From assembly GCA_017449265.1 (NCBI GenBank), contig JAFSJW010000072.1:1-34553 (forward strand): a DNA stretch of 34,553 bases, in the 5' to 3' direction. This document shows, piece by piece, positions 1 through 8,350 of the stretch. Origin of the DNA: Treponema sp. (GTDB lineage Bacteria; Spirochaetota; Spirochaetia; Treponematales; Treponemataceae). Numbering within the stretch: the first letter of the stretch is position 1; every line of letters begins with the position of its first letter. The notes beneath the pieces are model-generated. The model was given only the letters and a program-made list of their open reading frames with translations. It did no database searches and was not told where the DNA came from. The position numbers were made by a program, and so were the translations under genes.

Positions 1-97
1 CGAAGTAGTTCTTGCCCGTATAAGAGAAGCTTATATCGGCGAAAGCAGCTCCCGCAAGCAAACTAGCGAGCGTCACTGCACTTACGATTTTTTTCAT
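1..97 (-). CDS. Exported protein, N-terminal fragment
   Basis: Only the first 32 codons are inside the window; the gene runs off the left edge. It starts MKKIVSAVTLASLLAGAAFA, a textbook signal peptide (Lys-Lys, hydrophobic core, small residues and AFA before the cut), followed by DISFSYTGKNYF. An excellent GGAGGA ribosome site at about 105-110 fixes the ATG. Short exported proteins starting ADISFS-type strands are common among treponemal outer-membrane barrels, but nothing more can be said from 32 residues, so the function is unknown. The 434-bp upstream intergenic region carries the GTCTACAC boxes that could control it. Confidence 0.75.
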   Translation of the reverse strand, partial: MKKIVSAVTLASLLAGAAFADISFSYTGKNYF

Positions 98-203
98 AAA
101 AAAATCCTCCATATTTTTTTGCGGGATCTGAGTATGCGAGGAACTCGGGTGAAAACTTGCAAAGCCTTGTGTAGCAAGGGTGTGAGTTTTGTTCAGAGTG
201 CAA

Positions 204-336
204 TGTCTACACCTGGTCTACACATTTTTTTTAAAAGAGAAGTTTTTTTTCAACGGAAAAATTTTCCAAAGATAGACTGGGTAAAGGTTCAGGCGGGGTG
301 GAGATTTAACGCGATTGTCTACACATAGTCTACACA
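204..336. promoter_or_regulatory. Two pairs of GTCTACAC boxes (candidate operator)
   Basis: GTCTACAC occurs four times, at 205, 216, 317 and 328. Within each pair the two copies are direct repeats starting 11 bp apart, one helical turn; the pairs are 112 bp apart. Both pairs are embedded in T/A-flanked sequence upstream of the exported gene on the minus strand (start at 97). This spacing is what a dimeric DNA-binding regulator bound to one face would leave. The regulator is unknown and nothing similar was seen elsewhere in the window. Confidence 0.5.
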
Positions 337-433
337 AAAATCGTAAAACACATGCCAGACAAGGCTTTGGCGGAGTACTAGCAGCAAAATTCAGAAAAAT
401 TACAGAAATAATCTAACAAAGTAAAAGTCCATA

Positions 434-506
434 TTGTCATTCAGAACTTTTTTCGGAATCTTTTCGTTACATACGCGCAGATGCTGGGACAAGTTCAGAA
501 TGACAA
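434..506. repeat. Dispersed inverted repeat (TCATTC...GAATGA family)
   Basis: TTGTCATTCAGAACTT at 434-449 is matched by its reverse complement, with one mismatch, at 491-506. The arms enclose 41 bp. It lies just downstream of murE (minus strand) and could be a weak transcription end, but there is no clean T-tract. Related TCATTCTGAGC arms occur near 21892, 23971, 25938 and 31856, so this is a dispersed repeat rather than a private terminator. Confidence 0.6.
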
Positions 507-531
507 GGCTGAAAGTGCCATGACAACGATA

Positions 532-2175
532 TTAGAACGACAATTCTTCCAGAGCTTTCTCAGCTTCTTTCAGTTCATCGTATGGCAAAACATGGTCTTT
601 GTAGATTATTGAATTCTCGTGCCCCTTTCCCAGAAGAAGCACGATGTCGTCTTTTTTTGCCATTTTGAATGCCTGCCTGATTGCACTAGGTCTGTCCGGA
701 GTGATAAAAAGATTTTCACCAAGTTTCTTACCGGCCTTTTCAGCACCAACGGCAATCTGTCTCAGAAGCTCCTCTGGATTTTCGCCGCGCGGGTCTTCAT
801 CGGTAAGAATCAGAATGTCGCAGAACTTACCTGCAATCTCTCCTTGCAAAGGTCTTTTCTGCAAGTCGCGCTCACCGCCTGAGCCGAACAAGGCAATCAT
901 CTTTCCTTTGCAGCGTCGTCTGACTGGCGGAAAAATTGTCTCAAAGCTGGAAGGAGTGTGGGCATAATCAATAATCAGCTCGAAAGGCTGCCCCTTGTCA
1001 ATGACGGTCATGCGTCCGCGGACGCTCGTAAGCTGTGCCGTCTTTTCCGCAACATTTTCCACGCTCGTTCCTGTGAGCCGTGAGACAGCCGCAATCGCTG
1101 CCATAAGATTATATGCGTTGAACGCTCCTGGAAGCGGGGCTTTCACATGAACCAGCTTGTGCAAGGGCTTGTATTCCGCGTCCGCCATGTTCGGCTCTGT
1201 CATGTCGAATGTAAGCCCGAACCTTGCGCTCGCAACATTTCGCCCCACAAGAATCGGGATTCCGTCTGGAATTGGCGGAAGCGGCTTTGCGTTCACGCTT
1301 TCTGCGGCCTGCTTTCCTGCTTTTCCTTCTGTGGTAAAGCCAATCACCGGCTTTTTTGTGGCATGAATGAAATAATCGGCTGATTCGTCCTCAAGGTTCA
1401 CGATTCCGAACGAAGGAACTTTTACTTTATTTCCGCAGATTATTTTCTCATGGTCACATTCGTCAAGTTTCCTGAACAGATTCGCCTTGTCGTCCCTGTA
1501 TTGCTCAAATGTTTTGTGGAACTCAAGATGCTCCAAAGTCACATTCATAAAGATTCCGCAGTCAAAGTCGATGCAGCCTGTCCTGTTCAGCTTGGGAGAA
1601 AGTCCGTGGCTGGAGCTTTCTATGACCGCGTACTCACAGCCGTTTTTGACCATTTCGGCGAGCCTGCTCTGGATTATTGGGGCTTCGGGCGTAGTCTGAT
1701 GCTCGGAGTTGGCGATTGCCTCTCCGCCCGTGGAATATTGTACAGTGGAAATGAATCCTGCCTTATGCCCCGTGAGCCTAAGGAGCTGCCATATGAAAGA
1801 AACGGTTGAGCTTTTTCCCTCAGTTCCGGTCACACCGATTACGCCGAGTTTTTTGGAAGGATTATCGAAAAATGATGCCGAAACAGGAGCCATGACAAAG
1901 CGCGCGTCGTTCACTTGGACAAAAGCTGTGTTTTTGTTTTGGTCCAGAATCTCAGGGGCAATGCTCCCCTGAAAAATTACGGCGGAAGCACCGTTTTTTA
2001 TAGCTTGCGGAATGAACACATTCCCCGTGGTATGAGTGCCCGGGAGTGCAAAAAAAAGTGCGCCAGGTTTTACGGCCCGTGAATCAAAGGCAAGAGAGGC
2101 AATTTGTGGATTCAGGTTTTTATCTGAAATAATAGTATGTTCAAAATTGTTAAGAAGTTCAAAAAGACATTTCAT
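532..2175 (-). CDS. murE: UDP-N-acetylmuramyl-tripeptide synthetase (MurE)
   Basis: Cytoplasmic ATP-dependent ligase that adds the third, diamino residue to UDP-MurNAc-L-Ala-D-Glu in peptidoglycan synthesis. About 547 residues from the chosen ATG. Visible motifs: N-terminal DSRAVKPGALFFALPG, P-loop GVTGTEGKSS (about 113-122), substrate loop EHQTTP (about 158), YRDDKANLF whose Lys (about 230) is the carbamylated lysine, the C-terminal DYAHTP and GKGHEN. The amino-acid selecting motif reads DEDPRGENP (about 458-466) instead of the DNPR typical of meso-diaminopimelate enzymes, fitting another diamino acid. It is longer than usual because of an extra stretch at about 256-330. A TTG 42 nt upstream is in frame, but the family N-terminus fits the ATG at 2175; neither has a good ribosome site. 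Last gene of a minus-strand run with cheD. Confidence 0.93.
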   Translation of the reverse strand: MKCLFELLNNFEHTIISDKNLNPQIASLAFDSRAVKPGALFFALPGTHTTGNVFIPQAIKNGASAVIFQGSIAPEILDQNKNTAFVQVNDARFVMAPVSASFFDNPSKKLGVIGVTGTEGKSSTVSFIWQLLRLTGHKAGFISTVQYSTGGEAIANSEHQTTPEAPIIQSRLAEMVKNGCEYAVIESSSHGLSPKLNRTGCIDFDCGIFMNVTLEHLEFHKTFEQYRDDKANLFRKLDECDHEKIICGNKVKVPSFGIVNLEDESADYFIHATKKPVIGFTTEGKAGKQAAESVNAKPLPPIPDGIPILVGRNVASARFGLTFDMTEPNMADAEYKPLHKLVHVKAPLPGAFNAYNLMAAIAAVSRLTGTSVENVAEKTAQLTSVRGRMTVIDKGQPFELIIDYAHTPSSFETIFPPVRRRCKGKMIALFGSGGERDLQKRPLQGEIAGKFCDILILTDEDPRGENPEELLRQIAVGAEKAGKKLGENLFITPDRPSAIRQAFKMAKKDDIVLLLGKGHENSIIYKDHVLPYDELKEAEKALEELSF

Positions 2176-2275
2176 ATATAGAAATATCGACAAATAAAAT
2201 CCCGATTTTAGGAGCAAATCTCACATAAAAACTGTTCTGAGCGTCGTGAAAATCCCTTGCCGGCATAACGGATTT

Positions 2276-2857
2276 TCAATCCAAGAACATATTTTCGATT
2301 TTTTTGATTTCGATTGCGTACTTCTTTTCTTTTTCTTCGAGAGAGTTTCCGTCAATGTGGCGATTGTTGATATATTTCATAAGAACTTTGAATGTTTCTG
2401 GGTCAAAGAAAATTTTGCGCGGGTTGACTCCGCCTGTGTCCGATTTTACGACAGGGATATTGAGCTTTTTGAGGAATTCAAATGCGAATTTGCTGTTCGT
2501 GTCTCCAACCTGATTCTGAGATGCGTTCATATTGAAAATGTTCCCGCCCCCAAAAACTTTGGCTTCAAGCCGGGAAAGCACGCCGCCTTTCTTGATGATG
2601 TCATTTATCAGAAGGTCAATTGCATACTCCCCGAATTTGCCCATGAGCTTTTTTTCAGCGTCTTCGTCAAGGCTCGTGTCGCGGGCAAGCATAAAATGAT
2701 TTATGCCGCCCACTTTTGCGACTGTATCGTAAAGGACAATACTCACACAGGAACCTAAAACAGTTGAAATCATTTCGGTTCCTGTGGTTGAGTAATATTC
2801 GCCTGGATAAATCGTTACAACTTCTTTTTTGAAGTGTGAGTCATAATACCTGTTCAT
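2276..2857 (-). CDS. cheD: Chemoreceptor glutamine deamidase CheD
   Basis: CheD converts specific receptor glutamines to glutamate and, in many bacteria, binds CheC in adaptation of chemotaxis. The 193-residue protein has the CheD core: VLGSCVSIVLYD with the nucleophile Cys37, GGINHFMLA with His54, then LEAKVFGGGNIF and DTGGVNPRKIFF. At the position of the third catalytic residue (Thr in the well-studied Thermotoga enzyme) I read Ser31 followed by Thr32, so a hydroxyl is kept. The start lies 7 nt after the stop of the receptor-like gene upstream, indicating one transcript, and this pairing suggests that protein as a direct substrate. No strong ribosome site is seen, consistent with translational coupling. 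Confidence 0.92.
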   Translation of the reverse strand: MNRYYDSHFKKEVVTIYPGEYYSTTGTEMISTVLGSCVSIVLYDTVAKVGGINHFMLARDTSLDEDAEKKLMGKFGEYAIDLLINDIIKKGGVLSRLEAKVFGGGNIFNMNASQNQVGDTNSKFAFEFLKKLNIPVVKSDTGGVNPRKIFFDPETFKVLMKYINNRHIDGNSLEEKEKKYAIEIKKIENMFLD

Positions 2858-2864
2858 TTACAAG

Positions 2865-4583
2865 CTAAAAAAGAGTGACTTCTCCTGACGCAGAGCCTTT
2901 TTCTACGGCTAGGCCGGAAAGTTTACCTGCTGCCTCTTTGTGTGCTGTAATCGTGAACTGTTTGATAAGCTCGCTGAAACGGTTGTTCCTGATATCCCAT
3001 GTTGAGAGTCCCTTCTCGTTCAGAAGCCGTGCTTTCTGCTGGGAAAGTTCCTGCTCAGAAGCTCTCATAGATCTGATGAAAGATTCAAGCTCCTCTCCGA
3101 TTTTCCTCAAATCCTTCAAATTCTGCTGAACTGTGACGCATTTGTTCTGGAATCCTTCAGGGAAAACCGTGAAGTCCTGGATTACATTCGCAAGAAGGTC
3201 TCTTTTCTGCTTCAAATCTTCAAAGAACTTGTTTTTCTCCACGCGGAGCGCAACCATGTTCTCGTTGTCCTTTGAGATTGATGTGGTGAATGTTGTGAGC
3301 ATAAGGCTTGTTTCTGCGATGAAGCCCTCAAGAAGCTCCTGCATTGAGTCAAGGGATGAATTTGCGGACTGAATGAGGTTATCCATGTCGGTTACTGAGT
3401 CCTGAACCGATTTGATTGCGTCGTTCTTTGCGACTTCAATCTGCTGGAGGATTCGGACATGGTGCAGACGGCTCATAACAGGCTTGAGGTTGTCGAACAC
3501 GGCGTAAATTGTTCTTGCGCGCTCAGTTATGTTCTGGCAAGTGTGGAGCAAATCTTTCTGAACTACATGATAGTTGTTGAATTCGCCGAGCATGAGCTGG
3601 AAAGATTCAATCAAAGCGTTCATGCGTTTCTCAAGATTCTCCGTTCCGATTGTGTTCTCGGCAAGGAATCGATGCTCAAAGTTGTTCTTCTCAGTTTCTA
3701 CTGAGTCAAGTTTCTCTACGACTTTGTTCCAGTTCGTGTCGAATATTGAGCAGCTGTCAGAAACATATCCGCTGATGTCGCGGAGAACTTCGCTCATAAG
3801 CTGGTAGATTGCGATGTTGAAGCTGACATAATCAAGCTGCTCGTCAATGTTCGATGATGTTGAAGGAGTCTTTCCAAGCTCATCGAAGCATCTGAGAACA
3901 TGATCCAGAGCCTGACGAATCATGTCCTGAAGCTGCAGGCCTTCCATTGCCTTTTGGATAGGCGGATAGATGCTGTCAATATTGTATTCCATCGTAGCGA
4001 TAGGGTCAGATACGCTCTGGATAACTTCACGGATTTCGTTGGAACCTGTGTTTCCTTTTGCGGAAAGGCTCTTCTGTGAGTCGAGGATTCCCGAGAAGAT
4101 TTTTTTCAATGTGTTGATATGGTCAAGAAGCTGAGATTCCTCATCGCTGAGTTTGTCAGAGAAGAGGAACATATCGTTTGAAAGCCGCTGCAAGTTCTCA
4201 GTGATTCGGGAGAATGCCTGTCCTTTTTCGCCTGACTTGATGGAAATAACCATTGCGTTAAGTGCAATAAGTTCCATTTGCTCGGAGTCTTCCTTGATTT
4301 CGGCAATCATCTTGTCCAACTTCTTGATGTCGTCAATCTTTTTGTTCAGCTGATCAAACAAAGGATTGTACTTTGCCCCATAATCAGTGAATAATGCGCT
4401 TTCTTTCGCAGAAGAATCAACATCGCTTTTTGAAAGAGTACTGAAAAGACCTTTCAGTGTCTTGAGCGATGTTCCGCCGTCACGATTCAAAAGAGACGGA
4501 AATAGATTCCCAAGCTGCAAGAAAATCTCTTCAGAGCGAGAACTGATGCTTCTAATCTCTCTGATAGTCTGGTTGATTTCCAT
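2865..4583 (-). CDS. Cytoplasmic receptor-like coiled-coil signalling protein
   Basis: A 572-residue protein with no signal peptide or membrane segment and long predicted helices. Residues about 100-135 (EQMELIALNAMVISIKSGEK then GQAFSRITENLQRLS) align with the hairpin tip of methyl-accepting chemotaxis proteins ([20 protein letters not shown] type), which binds CheA/CheW. The tip is diverged: the Glu and Arg that make trimer contacts in E. coli receptors read Ile and Lys. A second helical domain fills the remaining 430 residues (charged heptads, many Asp/Glu/Gln). The ATG at 4583 has a strong GAGGGG site; the longer reading frame would overlap the upstream gene and is rejected. It sits between a MinD-type ATPase and cheD, so it may be a soluble CheD-modified receptor. 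Ligand unknown. Confidence 0.75.
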   Translation of the reverse strand: MEINQTIREIRSISSRSEEIFLQLGNLFPSLLNRDGGTSLKTLKGLFSTLSKSDVDSSAKESALFTDYGAKYNPLFDQLNKKIDDIKKLDKMIAEIKEDSEQMELIALNAMVISIKSGEKGQAFSRITENLQRLSNDMFLFSDKLSDEESQLLDHINTLKKIFSGILDSQKSLSAKGNTGSNEIREVIQSVSDPIATMEYNIDSIYPPIQKAMEGLQLQDMIRQALDHVLRCFDELGKTPSTSSNIDEQLDYVSFNIAIYQLMSEVLRDISGYVSDSCSIFDTNWNKVVEKLDSVETEKNNFEHRFLAENTIGTENLEKRMNALIESFQLMLGEFNNYHVVQKDLLHTCQNITERARTIYAVFDNLKPVMSRLHHVRILQQIEVAKNDAIKSVQDSVTDMDNLIQSANSSLDSMQELLEGFIAETSLMLTTFTTSISKDNENMVALRVEKNKFFEDLKQKRDLLANVIQDFTVFPEGFQNKCVTVQQNLKDLRKIGEELESFIRSMRASEQELSQQKARLLNEKGLSTWDIRNNRFSELIKQFTITAHKEAAGKLSGLAVEKGSASGEVTLF

Positions 4584-4629
4584 AAAAATTCCCCTCAATA
4601 TATATTGAAAATAGTAAACTATTTTACGG

Positions 4630-5607
4630 CTATTGGTCAAATTCCGAAGCCAAAGCTTCAATATCGGAATCCGATGTTAAATCTGTATTGAACATATTTT
4701 CGTTCAACTCATAAGAATGTAGCAGAATTCTTTCTGCCGCAGTCCTTATTCCGCTCACGAACTTGCAGTCTGGTTCGGAAATGGCCAGCGGAGTTCTGAG
4801 CGCAATCGCATAACTTATTTTCGGATCCCGAGGAAGAAATCCCACAAAATCCACTTGGATTCCGAGCTTATTCAGAACTAAGGCCCGGAATCTTTTTGCC
4901 ATTTCAAGGTCGTCAGTCGTTTCGCCCATATTCACGATGACCTGCGGTCTGAATTTCCGTATTTCATCCATGAATTGCGCGTTCTCGCCCCCAAACTGAG
5001 CCTCCGTTTTATGCACGAGGTCTATGAACGACATTTCCGTTCCGGAAGTGCTGTTCTTTATGTATTCATCGATGAACTTGCGTTCTGCGCTCCGTGCCTT
5101 AAACTGCGCCGTGAAAAACCTGAAGGCCGCCGATTTCATAAACGAGTATGCGTTCAGTATCGAAGTAAGCTCAGGCGTTGTGACGATAACGGAATTATGC
5201 GTCAGAAGAAAAAAATCAAGGGTGTTGTAAGTCGTTCCCGCACCCAAATCAAGAATCAGGTAATCGGCATCAAGGGATGCAATCTTCCTGATTATTTTCT
5301 TCTTAGTCATAGTATCGATATTTGAAGTCCCAGGGTAAAGGCAATCTCCTGCAATAAATTTCAAATTTTCAATACCAGTATCTTGCAAAAGTTCCGATAA
5401 ATCGTCCGCTTGCTTATAGATAAAATTTCCCATTCCAGCATGGTTATTTTTAAGCCCAAGGAGTGTATGCAAATTTGCCCCACCGAAATCAAAATCAGCA
5501 AGGATAACTCGTTTCCCATTTTGGGCAAGAATAACTGCAAGGTTAACGGAAGTTGCGGACTTTCCGACTCCGCCTTTTCCGCTTGCGATTGGAAGAATAT
5601 TTATCAT
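4630..5607 (-). CDS. MinD/FlhG-family P-loop ATPase
   Basis: 325-residue SIMIBI-class ATPase. Deviant Walker A GKGGVGKS at 10-17 with the signature second Lys, switch I ADFDFGGANLHTLLG (about 37-51), Walker B-like YLILDLGAG (about 136). The switch resembles FlhG/YlxH (LDADLGLANVDVLLG) more than chromosomal ParA. These proteins form nucleotide-dependent dimers and position flagella, receptor arrays or division sites. The C-terminal half contains a long insertion (about 165-215) ahead of the conserved VDFVGFLPRDPKISYAI stretch. First gene of the minus run leading to the receptor-like protein and cheD, so a role in placing a chemotaxis or flagellar assembly is a reasonable inference. A promoter TTGTAA-17-TATACT lies directly upstream. 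Confidence 0.85.
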   Translation of the reverse strand: MINILPIASGKGGVGKSATSVNLAVILAQNGKRVILADFDFGGANLHTLLGLKNNHAGMGNFIYKQADDLSELLQDTGIENLKFIAGDCLYPGTSNIDTMTKKKIIRKIASLDADYLILDLGAGTTYNTLDFFLLTHNSVIVTTPELTSILNAYSFMKSAAFRFFTAQFKARSAERKFIDEYIKNSTSGTEMSFIDLVHKTEAQFGGENAQFMDEIRKFRPQVIVNMGETTDDLEMAKRFRALVLNKLGIQVDFVGFLPRDPKISYAIALRTPLAISEPDCKFVSGIRTAAERILLHSYELNENMFNTDLTSDSDIEALASEFDQ

Positions 5608-5616
5608 ATTTTAAAT

Positions 5617-5645
5617 AGTATAAAATCAAAATTTGGATTTTACAA
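5617..5645 (-). promoter_or_regulatory. Promoter of the ATPase-receptor-cheD-murE run
   Basis: On the minus strand TTGTAA (5645-5640), 17 bp, then TATACT (5622-5617), 9 nt before the ATG at 5607. The overlapping TACTAT is exactly 7 nt before the ATG, matching the leaderless pattern of other genes here. No Shine-Dalgarno is visible. Confidence 0.5.
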
Positions 5646-5699
5646 TCGAAATTGCTCAGGTTAGCTGTAAAATTTGCAGTAAAAAGTGATTTATCGTGA

Positions 5700-5705
5700 T
5701 AAAAT
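5700..5705 (+). promoter_or_regulatory. -10 element of pyrF, possibly leaderless
   Basis: TAAAAT ends 7 nt before the pyrF ATG at 5713. A TTGCAG at 5674-5679 is 20 bp away, too far for an ideal -35. AGGA sits in the 7-nt gap but is only 2 nt from the ATG, poorly placed for a ribosome site. Confidence 0.35.
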
Positions 5706-5712
5706 TAGGATT

Positions 5713-6642
5713 ATGAAACATTATATGGAACAGCTCAAAGAATTGAGCGAAAAAAACGGCCCTCTTTGTGTTGGTCTTGATACGGACCCGTCGTATCTGC
5801 CTGAGAATATTGTGGGAACTTTTGGAGCGTGCCCTCAGACAGTTTTGAGGTACAACCAGGAGATAATTTCCAGAATTGCGGCAGACAAATCTGCTTGCTG
5901 TTGCAAAATTCAGATTGCCTACTATGAGGCTCTCGGAGTTGCCGGGCTTAAGGCGTACAAAGAAACAATCCGCCTAGTGAAAGAAGCTGGTCTTATTGCA
6001 ATTGCTGACATAAAGCGCGGCGACATTGCGGACACGGCAAAGGCGTATGCGCGCGCCCATCTGGGCAAGAACTCGGATTTTGAGGCGGATATTATCACGG
6101 TAAATCCGTATATGGGATTCGACACTTTGAAGCCTTTCACTGAGTACGGAAAACCTGAGAACGGCGGTAAGGGAATGTTCGTTCTGCTCAGAACATCAAA
6201 TCCAGGCATGGTTGATATTGAGCAGCAGGAGCTAAAATCGGGCGGGCGTGTTCTTGACAGGACAGGAAGCGAGCTTGCGCGGATTTCTTCTGAATTTAAG
6301 TCCATTTACCCTGAGCAGGCTTGTTCGCCTGTGGGTGCTGTAGTGGGCTGCACTGAGGAGAGCGATGCAAGGGCTTTGCGCGATGCGTACCCTGATGTTT
6401 TCTTCCTGATTCCTGGCTACGGGGCGCAGGGCGGGGCTGCTCGCATTGCGGCAACATTGCTCGACAAGGCCGGCGGCACGGTTAACTCAAGCCGCGGAAT
6501 TCTTTGTGCGTGGAAAAAGGACCCGGAGCTTTCTGGGAAAGAAATCTTGAGCTTTGCGGATATTGCTGACGCGGCGGCAAGAGCGGCTCTTGCAAGCAAG
6601 CAGGACTTGCTTGCCGCAAAGAAAGAGCTTGGAATAGCGTAA
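5713..6642 (+). CDS. pyrF: Orotidine 5'-phosphate decarboxylase, type 2
   Basis: Decarboxylates OMP to UMP, the last step of de novo pyrimidine synthesis. The 309-residue protein is the longer subfamily-2 form (about 300 aa rather than 230). Motifs: substrate strand CVGLDTDPSYLPENI, the catalytic Asp-Lys-x-x-Asp network in ADIKRGDIADTAKAYA, NPYMGFDTLKPF typical of type 2, and the phosphate loop FLIPGYGAQGG. I chose ATG 5713; a GTG 27 nt upstream and an ATG 12 nt downstream are alternatives, but the former adds residues with no family counterpart. It stands alone on the plus strand between two minus-strand blocks and converges with the MATE gene. Confidence 0.95.
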   Translation: MKHYMEQLKELSEKNGPLCVGLDTDPSYLPENIVGTFGACPQTVLRYNQEIISRIAADKSACCCKIQIAYYEALGVAGLKAYKETIRLVKEAGLIAIADIKRGDIADTAKAYARAHLGKNSDFEADIITVNPYMGFDTLKPFTEYGKPENGGKGMFVLLRTSNPGMVDIEQQELKSGGRVLDRTGSELARISSEFKSIYPEQACSPVGAVVGCTEESDARALRDAYPDVFFLIPGYGAQGGAARIAATLLDKAGGTVNSSRGILCAWKKDPELSGKEILSFADIADAAARAALASKQDLLAAKKELGIA

Positions 6643-6651
6643 TACAGCGCG

Positions 6652-6677
6652 GGCGGTGGTGAAGTTTCATCACCGCC
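6652..6677. terminator. Hairpin between convergent pyrF and MATE genes
   Basis: GGCGGTGGTGAA pairs with TTCATCACCGCC (one G-U type mismatch), a 12-bp stem with a tiny loop. It sits in the 54-bp gap between two convergent stop codons, where a two-way terminator is expected. There is no good T-tract on either side, so efficiency is uncertain. Confidence 0.5.
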
Positions 6678-6696
6678 TTAAATGCAGATGCGAGGA

Positions 6697-8070
6697 TTAA
6701 ATCACTTTTTTCTCCAGCCATCGGTTTCTGTGGAAGCGCAGGCCAAAGCACAGTCCGCGGCATACCCAGTCAATGTACATTCCGAACCAGATTCCGTACA
6801 GGGCAAGGGCTGTATTCTCAGGATATTTATATAGGAGATATTTTGAGATTATGAAGCTGAACAATACGCGGAAAAGCCACATGCTGATATTTGAAACGAG
6901 CATTGTGAACTTTGCGTCGCCAGAGGCGCGGAGAATGTTCGGCATGGTGAAAGAAAGCGGCCAGAAGAAAATGTTTGCCACCATGCAAGTTCTGATTACG
7001 CCCACGGCAAGTGCGCGGGCTTCGTCTGACAAATTGAACGCGCGTACAAGAACTGGTGCTAGTAAGAAAATGACTGACGCGACCAGAAACATTCCGAGAT
7101 AGGCTTCTTTCATCAGCTTGCGCCCGAATGATTTTGCCTGCTCTTTTTCACCCGCGCCGATGCACTGCCCGATGACGGTAACGCTCGCAAGGCCTATAGC
7201 CTGAGCAGGAATGTTCGAGAAGCTGGCGATTGTGTTCGTGATTGCGTTGGCTGCGATTGCGGCAAGACCGAATCCCGACATGAACGAGTAGACAAGAATC
7301 TTTCCTATATGGAAGACCGAGTTTTCAATTCCGCTCGGAACGGCTACTTTCAGGATTTTTTTAATCATGTTGAAGCGGATTTCGATTTTCCAGAGCTTTT
7401 CAAGATAAATCCTGCCTGAGTCTTTTGCTGATTTTCGTCCCAGAAGGTACATCATAAAGAGTGCGGCGGCAAATCTGCTTATAAGAGTTGATATGCCTGC
7501 GCCTGCCACGCCGATTTTCGCGCCGTAAATCAAAACTGCGTTTCCCGCGATGTTAATCAGGTTCATCACAAGGCTGACTTTTAACGAAACTTTGCTGTTT
7601 CCCATTGAGCGGTAAAGCGCGGCGCATGAGTTGTAAACGGCAAGGAACGGGAAGGAGAGCAGTATCCACACGAAATAAATCAATGCGTTCTGCATGACTT
7701 CTTCGCCCGAGCCGCCATAAATCTTGCTGAGGATTGTTCGGCGGAGCGGAAGGCAGAGCGCGATTATAACAAGCGCAGAAAAAAGCGAGATGTACAGAAG
7801 CTGCCTTGCTGCCGTGCGCGCGTTTTCGTCCGATTTGTGCCCCAGATACTGGCTTGAAACGACGGCTCCGCCCGTAGCGAATGCGGCGAAGAGCTGGATA
7901 AAAAGCTGTGTGAGCTGGTCAATCAGCGAAACTCCTGAAACCCCTGCTTCGCCCACGGACGAAACCATAACAGTGTCGCATGCGCCGATTGTCATTGCAA
8001 GGAACTGTTCCAGAACGAGCGGAAGAATGAGGTGGCGTAAGTCTTTTTTTGTGAATAATGTGTTAGGCAT
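6697..8070 (-). CDS. MATE family multidrug/metabolite exporter
   Basis: Integral membrane protein of 457 residues with about twelve hydrophobic segments, the usual MATE length and count. The N-terminal LILPLVLEQFLAMTIGACDT and the TGGAVVSSQYLGHKS / QAIGLASVTVIGQCIGAGEK loops are characteristic MatE repeats, one in each six-helix half. Such transporters expel cationic compounds or metabolites with Na+ or H+; the substrate cannot be told from sequence. It stands alone, with 280 bp upstream before the mscS stop. A TATAAT on the minus strand at 8111-8106 would give a leader of about 30 nt, but no clear -35 or Shine-Dalgarno is seen. Confidence 0.92.
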   Translation of the reverse strand: MPNTLFTKKDLRHLILPLVLEQFLAMTIGACDTVMVSSVGEAGVSGVSLIDQLTQLFIQLFAAFATGGAVVSSQYLGHKSDENARTAARQLLYISLFSALVIIALCLPLRRTILSKIYGGSGEEVMQNALIYFVWILLSFPFLAVYNSCAALYRSMGNSKVSLKVSLVMNLINIAGNAVLIYGAKIGVAGAGISTLISRFAAALFMMYLLGRKSAKDSGRIYLEKLWKIEIRFNMIKKILKVAVPSGIENSVFHIGKILVYSFMSGFGLAAIAANAITNTIASFSNIPAQAIGLASVTVIGQCIGAGEKEQAKSFGRKLMKEAYLGMFLVASVIFLLAPVLVRAFNLSDEARALAVGVIRTCMVANIFFWPLSFTMPNILRASGDAKFTMLVSNISMWLFRVLFSFIISKYLLYKYPENTALALYGIWFGMYIDWVCRGLCFGLRFHRNRWLEKKVI

Positions 8071-8350
8071 ATTTGAACTGATGTTTTTAGATATTTTCTT
8101 ATGCCATTATACAAATATAGGATTTTTAAATCTGTACAAATATTAGCATTTTGCGGAAAATTGTGCATATTTTGATATTTTTTTGCTGATGAGCCGGAAC
8201 TTTTCTGAATTTGGCTGATTTTCTTTTTATAGAAGCATGGCTCAATAATCTGATCACAAAAAATGAAAACATATCTTATGACCGCCGTTCAATCTTTTGC
8301 GAAATCTTTAAAAATCGTGTTGATGAAACGGCGGCTTTTTTGCGTCAGCT

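Noticed and set aside
119..328. 69-aa frame across the GTCTACAC boxes
   Set aside because: No ribosome site, odd composition, and it runs through the repeated boxes.
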